Shown here: positions 59,143 through 64,000 of the stretch, piece after piece | Position numbering within the stretch: position 1 is the first letter of the stretch | Layout: every line of letters starts with the position of its first letter | The notes under the pieces: model-generated | What the model was told of the DNA's origin: nothing | Databases searched by the model: none | What the model saw: only the letters and a program-made list of their open reading frames with translations | Program-made: the position numbers and the translations under genes | Assembly: GCA_959597175.1 (NCBI GenBank) | Contig: CAUFXM010000001.1 | Location: forward strand, 1 to 64,000 | Origin: an uncultured Methanomassiliicoccales archaeon | GTDB lineage: Archaea; Thermoplasmatota; Thermoplasmata; Methanomassiliicoccales; Methanomethylophilaceae | Direction: 5' to 3' | Length of the DNA: 64,000 nt

Positions 59143-60801
59143 TCAGAACAGGGTGTCCCTCTTCTGGGCAACGATCGGCCCGAGGTCCAGCTCCATGAAC
59201 ATGATGGGATGGGTGATCTCGTAGGCGACGACGACCGAGGGGGCCATCTCCCCGAACATGCCGACATCCTCGTCATCCATGACGACCCTTGCTCCCCTGC
59301 CGGGCACGAACACCGGCAGGTCGCAGGGCTCGATGGAGTAGTCGAGGGACATCTCCCTCAGGACCGATTCGGTGAGGGATTTTATCTCCGTGAACGAGAC
59401 CTTGGATGCGGTGGCCATGGCGCAGAGGCGGGGCTTGGTCAGGTTGTCCCTGACAACGTTCCCGATCTCGAAGATCCTCTGCGGCAGGTCCCTGTGCTTG
59501 TTGTGCCTCAGGATCCTCACGAGGCTGGGCATCAGGTACGGCCTGAGGCAGGTGTGGTCCTCGGTGATCGGGTTGAGGATCCTGACCACATCGACCTCCG
59601 GAAGGCCGGAGATGCCGAACTCCTCCCTCTGGTTGCTGAGGGTCAGAGTCGTGACCTCGGTGTAGCCCAGGCCGACCATGATGTCCCTGACGCTCTCCGA
59701 GAACGCGGTGAGCGGGGAGAGGGATCCGGATGTCTGGACCAGGGGGTGCTTCCCGCCGAACCTGTCGAACCCGTAGCCGGCCGCCACGTCCTCGTAGATA
59801 TCCACGTCGTGCATGATGTCCAGCCTGACGGATGGGATGGTGGCGGTGACCATGTCCCCGTCCGCTTCAGCGTCCATGCCCATCCTCCTGAGGCATTCCA
59901 CGACGCCCTGGGGGCCCAGGGAGGTGCCCAGGAACCTGTTGCACTCCGAGGCCGAGATGGTCCTCTTCGAGGGTGTCAGGTCGGGGGACCGGAACGATTC
60001 CCCTCCGTCGTGCATAGTGACGGTCTCGATCCTCCCTCCGCGCTCCGCCAGTGCGGTAGCGACGATGTCCAGCGCACCCTTCACGGCCTTGCGGTCGTTC
60101 CCGGTGACGTCGATGAAGAGGTCGTGCATGCCTGTGGTGACCGTCGTGCGGACGCCGTTGATGATCGGGGGGAATGATAGCACCTCCCCGTCCCTGTCAA
60201 GGATCACGGGGTATCTGTCGTAGCCATCCAGGAGATGGGCGTAGTCGCGGCCCTTCTCGTTCCTCTCGAGGATCTCTGCAAGGTCCATCTCCTCGTCCAT
60301 GGCGAGGGGGACGAACCTGACCGAGTGGGGCTCCGCCAGCCTGTAAGTGAACGGAGGCTCCACCTTGGAGAGGTCGTGGATGCCGATCGCGAGCTTGCTC
60401 CTCTTCCTGCCGATGGTGATGTGCAGCTTCTCCTGGAGCTCCATCAGTGACCTGAGGAACTCGTCCGACACATCGACGCCTCTGACGACGGCGCAGAGGA
60501 ACCAGGGCCTGACGGACTTCACGCTGTCGTCGATGTACACGTCGATGCCGGAGTCGCCCACGTCGTACGTCCTCATCCCGGGACGGATGTCGAGGAAGGC
60601 GCGCATCGCCCTGGCGAGGCCCTCCACGCTGTAGAGGTCGGGGCGGTTGGGGAAGAACTCCACGGACATCTCGTCGGTCTCGCCCTCCGTCTCGTGCATG
60701 TCGGCGCCGATCATGGGGATCCTCTCGATCAGCGTCTTCTGAGGGACCTTCTCCCCCAGCATGGTGCACAGGTCGCTGTACTTGAAGTTGATTACAGGCA
60801 T
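59143..60801 (-). CDS. pheT: Phenylalanine--tRNA ligase beta subunit
   Basis: The beta subunit of the alpha2-beta2 PheRS, 552 residues, archaeal/eukaryal length. It has the B3/B4 editing region (FFPNRPDLYSVEGLARA near residue 50 and later SFPPIINGVRTTVT), the B5 domain (TPSKRTISASECNRFLG) and the catalytic-like C-terminal domain (SESVRDIMVGLGYTEVTTLT, FEIGNVVRDN). It helps bind tRNA-Phe and edits Tyr-tRNA; pheS is not in the window. ATG 60801 (MPVINFKYSDL) is chosen since TATAAA at 60823-60828 lies 25 bases upstream; the frame start at 60819 is within the promoter. The peroxiredoxin gene follows nine bases later. Confidence 0.96.
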   Translation of the reverse strand: MPVINFKYSDLCTMLGEKVPQKTLIERIPMIGADMHETEGETDEMSVEFFPNRPDLYSVEGLARAMRAFLDIRPGMRTYDVGDSGIDVYIDDSVKSVRPWFLCAVVRGVDVSDEFLRSLMELQEKLHITIGRKRSKLAIGIHDLSKVEPPFTYRLAEPHSVRFVPLAMDEEMDLAEILERNEKGRDYAHLLDGYDRYPVILDRDGEVLSFPPIINGVRTTVTTGMHDLFIDVTGNDRKAVKGALDIVATALAERGGRIETVTMHDGGESFRSPDLTPSKRTISASECNRFLGTSLGPQGVVECLRRMGMDAEADGDMVTATIPSVRLDIMHDVDIYEDVAAGYGFDRFGGKHPLVQTSGSLSPLTAFSESVRDIMVGLGYTEVTTLTLSNQREEFGISGLPEVDVVRILNPITEDHTCLRPYLMPSLVRILRHNKHRDLPQRIFEIGNVVRDNLTKPRLCAMATASKVSFTEIKSLTESVLREMSLDYSIEPCDLPVFVPGRGARVVMDDEDVGMFGEMAPSVVVAYEITHPIMFMELDLGPIVAQKRDTLF

Positions 60802-60822
60802 GATTGCCCAATCGGACACGGA

Positions 60823-60828
60823 TATAAA
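60823..60828 (-). promoter_or_regulatory. TATA element of pheT
   Basis: On the minus strand TTTATA is centred 25 bases before ATG 60801, a clear leaderless arrangement. An alternating GC tract (60832-60850) lies immediately upstream. Confidence 0.6.
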
Positions 60829-60851
60829 GAATGCGCGCGAGCGCGCGCGGT

Positions 60852-60871
60852 CCCGGGGGCGATCCCCCGGG
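60852..60871 (-). terminator. Hairpin after HMG-CoA reductase
   Basis: CCCGGGGG (60852-60859) pairs perfectly with CCCCCGGG (60864-60871) around a four-base loop, five bases beyond the hmgA stop on the minus strand. It is followed by the GC-alternating tract instead of T residues. Confidence 0.5.
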
Positions 60872-60876
60872 CGCCC

Positions 60877-62031
60877 TCATCTACCGAGGGCGGCGTGGGC
60901 GCTGCCGAGCTGTCCGGCGGCCTGGGCTGCCAGTGTGGAGAGCTCTCCCGCCAGCACCGTGACAGCCACGATCTCCGCCAGCTTCCTGGACTTCCCCTCG
61001 CCGAGGCATCCTATCATGCTGAGGGCCTCGCGCTGACACGGCAGCCTCGTCCCGCCGCCCACGGTGCCGACCTCGACGGCGGGCATGCGGACGGATATGT
61101 ACAGGTCGCCGTCCACGTCCTCGCAGGACGTGACAGACATGCTTCCCCCGACCACCTGGGCAGGATCCTGGCCGGTGGCGATGTACAGGGCGGCAACCAT
61201 GTTGGCCGCGTGGGCGTTGGCGCCCAGGGTCCCTGCCAGGCTGCTGCCCATGAGGTTCTTCCTGTAGTTCGTCTCCTCGATGGCCGCGGAGGTCGTGTGC
61301 AGCCTCTTCTCGACCACGTCCCTGGGGATCCTGGCCTCGGCCACCACGGTCTTCCCGCGGCCGTTGATCATGTTGATGGCTGCCGGCTTCTTGTCGGAGC
61401 ACATGTTTCCGGAGACGGATACCATCACGGCGCCCGTCTCCTTCTCGATGAGCCTGCAGACCGCCTCGGATGCAATGGTGGCCATGTTCATGCCCATGGC
61501 GTCCCCGGTCTCGAAGGCGAACCTGAGGAAGAGGCTCCTGCCGTCGGGATACTTGTCTATCCTGACCAGCTTCCCGTGGCTGGTGGTCCCCGCAACGGCC
61601 TCATGTATCGCGGACATGTTGGAGTCTATCCAATCCATGACCCTCTTCGCATGCTCGATCCCCTCGACCCTCAGGACGGGGGCGCGGGTCATGGCGTCGG
61701 CGGAGACCATGGTCCTGGCGCCCCCTCCGGCGTTGATCACCGACATGCCGCGGGAGATGGACGCCACGAGGGCCCCCTCCGTGGTTGCCAGCGGGACCAG
61801 GAACTCCCCGTCGGCGTACTCTCCACGGACGGTGACCGGCCCGGCGTAGCCCAGAGGGATCTGCACGGTGCCGATCATGTTCTCGATGTTCTTGGAGGCG
61901 CTCTCCGGGTCGAAACCGTATTTGGAGACGGTCTCGAGCGATGTTCCTGTGAAAGTCTCGGCCGCCCTGCGGCGCTCCTCGACGTCCGCCGCCGAGTATC
62001 CGCGGTTCTTCAACCCGCTATGCTCTGCCAT
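60877..62031 (-). CDS. hmgA: 3-hydroxy-3-methylglutaryl-CoA reductase (NADPH)
   Basis: HMG-CoA reductase makes mevalonate, the committed step to archaeal isoprenoid lipids. The 384-residue class I enzyme has the catalytic Glu85 (TTEGALVAS), Asp177 (TGDAMGMN), Lys214 (NMCSDKKPAA) and a C-terminal His379 (SAHAALGR) in the position of the proton-donating His. The common GHL three to four residues earlier is GQL here. It lacks membrane segments, as expected for Archaea. MAEHSGLKNR at ATG 62031 is chosen: GTTAAAG at 62053-62059 is centred 25 bases upstream. The longer frame (from 62187) crosses this promoter. Confidence 0.97.
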   Translation of the reverse strand: MAEHSGLKNRGYSAADVEERRRAAETFTGTSLETVSKYGFDPESASKNIENMIGTVQIPLGYAGPVTVRGEYADGEFLVPLATTEGALVASISRGMSVINAGGGARTMVSADAMTRAPVLRVEGIEHAKRVMDWIDSNMSAIHEAVAGTTSHGKLVRIDKYPDGRSLFLRFAFETGDAMGMNMATIASEAVCRLIEKETGAVMVSVSGNMCSDKKPAAINMINGRGKTVVAEARIPRDVVEKRLHTTSAAIEETNYRKNLMGSSLAGTLGANAHAANMVAALYIATGQDPAQVVGGSMSVTSCEDVDGDLYISVRMPAVEVGTVGGGTRLPCQREALSMIGCLGEGKSRKLAEIVAVTVLAGELSTLAAQAAGQLGSAHAALGR

Positions 62032-62052
62032 GCAATCTCCATCGGTTACACA

Positions 62053-62059
62053 GTTAAAG
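62053..62059 (-). promoter_or_regulatory. TATA element of hmgA
   Basis: On the minus strand CTTTAAC is centred 25 bases before ATG 62031. The intergenic space to the divergent membrane-protein gene is only 91 bases and also holds that gene's TTTATTAA (62094-62101). Confidence 0.5.
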
Positions 62060-62122
62060 GTTCTGCGTTCATCGCGGGGGGTCCGACCCCCTTCTTTATT
62101 AACGACACCGCCATCGTCAACC

Positions 62123-63268
62123 ATGCGCGACGACGGCCAGGACAGGATGGAGGAGCTGGGGGACCTGATAGACAGGGCCGCAGGCAAGCTCTATCCAAGG
62201 GGGGAACATGGGAAGAGCATCCCCGACCGCGACTACCGCATAACCCGGATGTTCCCGTACTTCCTGGTCGTCTGCCTGGTGATCTGGGTGCTGTCGATAC
62301 TGTATCTGCAGGACTACAGGTTCTCCAAACTGCTCGAGATACTCTGCCTCGTATTCGTCGTATGCTTCGCCATACTCGGGGTCCCATGCACTGTCGTCAT
62401 GGACCGCGGGGTGTTCAGCAACTGGGCGGTCTTCGGTCTGGCGGTTCTGCTGACCGGGATTCTCTGGCTATCCGGGATATCGATGGGCCAGGTGTACTAC
62501 GCAGAGGCAATAGAGAACATCATGGGCGCCGTGGGCATCCATCTGGACGACTACTGGCAGTTCATACTGGGGTTCTCGGGCACACTGGCACTGGTGTTCT
62601 TCACGTCCATAGGCGTATTGAGCGTTATCAACGCGTACATGCGCAGGTACGTAGGCGACGTGTTCCTCGCTATGCAGCGCCGCGCGGGGACCGGCGAACG
62701 CGGGAAGGCAGAGAAGTTCTTCATGGTCCCCGAGATCATCGATGTGGAGGAGGTGATACTGGAGCCCAGGGGAACGGACCACGTGTTCGACTTCAGGACA
62801 GCGCTCGGTGTGATCTCGTACCTGTTCCTGCTGGGGTTGCTCGTGTCGTCATACGTGTTCCTCAACCCGCTGCTGACGTCCGTCCTCGAATGGCACACGA
62901 TGCTGGCGGTGATGCTCATGCTGTCGATGTTCACTCCGGCGCTAGTCCTGCCGTGGCAGATCGTCCGCAGCGTCGGGGCCAAGGTGAGGTCGTCGGCTCC
63001 GAGGGACTACTACCTCTGGACGGGTGCGAGGAAGAGGCTGTTCTCGACGTTCGCGACGTTGGGGGTGTTCATGCTGCTCTTCGTCCTGTCCGTCTATCTC
63101 GGCAACAGCATCGGAACCATCGTGAAGAGCTACGTATCGTTCCTCATCCCGCTGCTCGTGACATCGCTGATATACGGGGCCATCTATGCCAACAGCTTCG
63201 ACAGAGTGACCTGCAGAACGATTTGCACAAACTTCGAAAAGGGCAAGGATGGAAGGGATGACCCCTGA
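62123..63268 (+). CDS. Multi-pass membrane protein of unknown function
   Basis: A 381-residue integral membrane protein with about seven or eight hydrophobic segments (starting about residues 45, 70, 95, 145, 225, 250, 300 and 325) and a hydrophilic N-terminus of about 45 residues. A charged cytoplasmic-type loop (about 175-220) contains RRAGTGERGKAEKFF and ILEPRGTDHVFDF. I do not recognise the family. The C-terminal tail has two Cys (RVTCRTICTNFEKG). ATG 62123 is chosen from the TATA element at 62094-62101; the much longer upstream frame is antisense to hmgA. Divergent from hmgA. Confidence 0.72.
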   Translation: MRDDGQDRMEELGDLIDRAAGKLYPRGEHGKSIPDRDYRITRMFPYFLVVCLVIWVLSILYLQDYRFSKLLEILCLVFVVCFAILGVPCTVVMDRGVFSNWAVFGLAVLLTGILWLSGISMGQVYYAEAIENIMGAVGIHLDDYWQFILGFSGTLALVFFTSIGVLSVINAYMRRYVGDVFLAMQRRAGTGERGKAEKFFMVPEIIDVEEVILEPRGTDHVFDFRTALGVISYLFLLGLLVSSYVFLNPLLTSVLEWHTMLAVMLMLSMFTPALVLPWQIVRSVGAKVRSSAPRDYYLWTGARKRLFSTFATLGVFMLLFVLSVYLGNSIGTIVKSYVSFLIPLLVTSLIYGAIYANSFDRVTCRTICTNFEKGKDGRDDP

Positions 63269-63392
63269 GGTCCGTCGACCCGTGATCGTTAGTGGTAAAG
63301 GAGGAAAACAACGAGGCTACTTGCCGGGTCATCCCTTTGAAATCTGCATCTACTCATTGTATTTAAAGAAAACGGTAATTAACATCGTTAGG

Positions 63393-63782
63393 TCAGCTTT
63401 TCCTGCCCTCCGTCCTCTTCCTGCGCTTGATTTCGATGGTCTTGGCGATCACCAGGACGATGGCCAGCGTCGCCAGGGGCACGACGGCGTCGGTGATGTC
63501 GCCCAGGGCCCAGTATGCCACGACGAGGCCGAGTATGCCGACGATCCCGAAGCGCTTCAGGATGCCTCCCGCGCCAAGGACCAGCATGAAACCGATCACG
63601 AGAACCCATACGAGGATGTTCACGATCACGTCTGACGACAGTATGAGGAACGTCCTGTCCCCGATGAGCTCTTCGAAGTACCCTGCGGCGTAGTTATTGA
63701 CCAGAACCGGCACCACGACCACGAGCACCAGCGTCAGGACCAGTCCGCCCAGGAATGATTTGACTGCATCCTTGGCTCCCAT
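63393..63782 (-). CDS. Small membrane protein of unknown function
   Basis: A 129-residue protein with four hydrophobic segments (about 10-28, 45-70, 75-92 and 98-113) and a strongly basic C-terminal tail (IEIKRRKRTEGRKS), which by the positive-inside rule faces the cytoplasm. No family recognised. On the minus strand an AT-rich TATA-like element (about 63806-63813) and a GGAG before ATG 63782 support the start. It converges on the larger membrane protein, leaving a 124-base gap with no gene. Confidence 0.7.
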   Translation of the reverse strand: MGAKDAVKSFLGGLVLTLVLVVVVPVLVNNYAAGYFEELIGDRTFLILSSDVIVNILVWVLVIGFMLVLGAGGILKRFGIVGILGLVVAYWALGDITDAVVPLATLAIVLVIAKTIEIKRRKRTEGRKS

Positions 63783-63875
63783 CGGGCCACCATCTCCTTC
63801 TCCGTAGTAATAATGTTCGACAGTCCCGCGGTTTCCCGCCCATCGGATTTATATCCGGAGCTGTTAGAGCAGTCC

Positions 63876-64000
63876 ATGACAGATGCCGCTTACGAGGCCA
63901 TGAGCAAGGCCAAGAGACAGGCTGAGAGCGGGAATCCCGAGGGTGCGGTAGAGACGCTGGAATCGTATCTCAAGACCGATCCGCACAACACCAAGCCGAG
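63876..64000 (+). CDS. TPR-repeat protein, 5' part only
   Basis: The first 41 codons of a gene cut by the window end, beginning MTDAAYEAMSKAKRQAESGN. The segment A-x-x-x-A-x-x-x-G-NPEGAVETLESYLKTDPHN is a typical tetratricopeptide repeat. TTTATATCC (63848-63856) is centred about 25 bases before ATG 63876, supporting a leaderless start. The rest of the protein is outside the window. Confidence 0.75.
   Translation, partial: MTDAAYEAMSKAKRQAESGNPEGAVETLESYLKTDPHNTKP

Noticed and set aside
58678..60177. A 499-codon plus-strand frame opposite the peroxiredoxin and pheT
   Set aside because: It spans two genuine genes and their junction, has no domain, and shows the same Asp/His/Val/Gly-rich shadow composition.
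60694..63261. An 855-codon plus-strand open frame antisense to hmgA and overlapping pheT and a membrane-protein gene
   Set aside because: It is the mirror of real genes: composition is His/Gly/Arg/Asp-rich without domains, and both hmgA (antisense) and the membrane protein have clear motifs or helices, promoters and starts.
1..64000. CRISPR array, insertion sequence or prophage
   Set aside because: No regularly spaced repeats, transposase, integrase or phage structural genes were found on either strand; the repeats present are protein-coding beta-helix or Sel1 repeats.

Overview
The window comes from an archaeon, most probably a methylotrophic methanogen of the Thermoplasmata (Methanomassiliicoccales / Methanomethylophilaceae-like). 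This placement is inference, not a database match. Supporting observations: clamp-loader small subunit, Orc1/Cdc6, SRP54, TrmY, archaeal-type CoaD and HMG-CoA reductase are all archaeal; many genes have a TATA element about 25 bases before the ATG (leaderless mRNAs); there is a methylcobamide:CoM methyltransferase-like protein and an iron-sulfur flavoprotein; and every confidently called gene I checked ends in TGA or TAA and none in TAG, as expected where UAG is reserved for pyrrolysine. The DNA is GC-rich, so long antisense shadow frames are common.

Layout. 0-9.5 kb: two tandem giant secreted, membrane-anchored beta-helix surface proteins. 9.6-10.7 kb: decaying genes (ABC transporter ATPase fragment; frameshifted MNT/HEPN toxin-antitoxin pair). 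10.7-18.4 kb: Sel1-repeat region with pdxS-pdxT, three Sel1 proteins in series, a phenylacetate-CoA ligase and an inositol-phosphatase-family enzyme. 18.4-21.1 kb: an AlbA/Schlafen-type regulator with a repeated operator, an AAA ATPase relic and an empty, decayed stretch. 21.1-27.2 kb: rfcS, a drug exporter with its MarR regulator, NIF3, Cdc6 (reading through into the next gene), a tRNA thiolase and tRNA-Ser(UGA). 27.4-33.7 kb: a 2,100-residue surface protein preceded by an 11-G homopolymer. 33.8-45 kb: a bile-acid-symporter-family carrier, an XPD-like helicase, an iron-sulfur flavoprotein, an intracellular trypsin-like protease, an SF1 helicase, two coiled-coil proteins, a ferredoxin/rubredoxin pair and an MFS carrier. 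45-54 kb: UvrA2, an FMN split-barrel protein, purB with a tiny membrane protein, a coiled-coil protein, and SRP54-TrmY-zinc ribbon-CoaD/ITPase fusion. 54-57.6 kb: FAD-linked 2-hydroxyacid dehydrogenase plus EtfB and EtfA. 57.3-64 kb: orphan MtaA-like protein, peroxiredoxin, pheT, HMG-CoA reductase, two membrane proteins and the start of a TPR gene.

The most interesting elements are the dehydrogenase-EtfBA module, which looks like a flavin-based bifurcating/confurcating lactate-dehydrogenase-type complex in a methanogen; the poly-G tract plus ribosome-site-sequestering hairpin before a giant adhesin (possible phase variation); the Sel1 operon; and two genes (cdc6 and the MtaA homologue) whose frames run far past their natural ends into neighbouring genes. 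No CRISPR array, insertion sequence, integrase or rRNA gene was seen.
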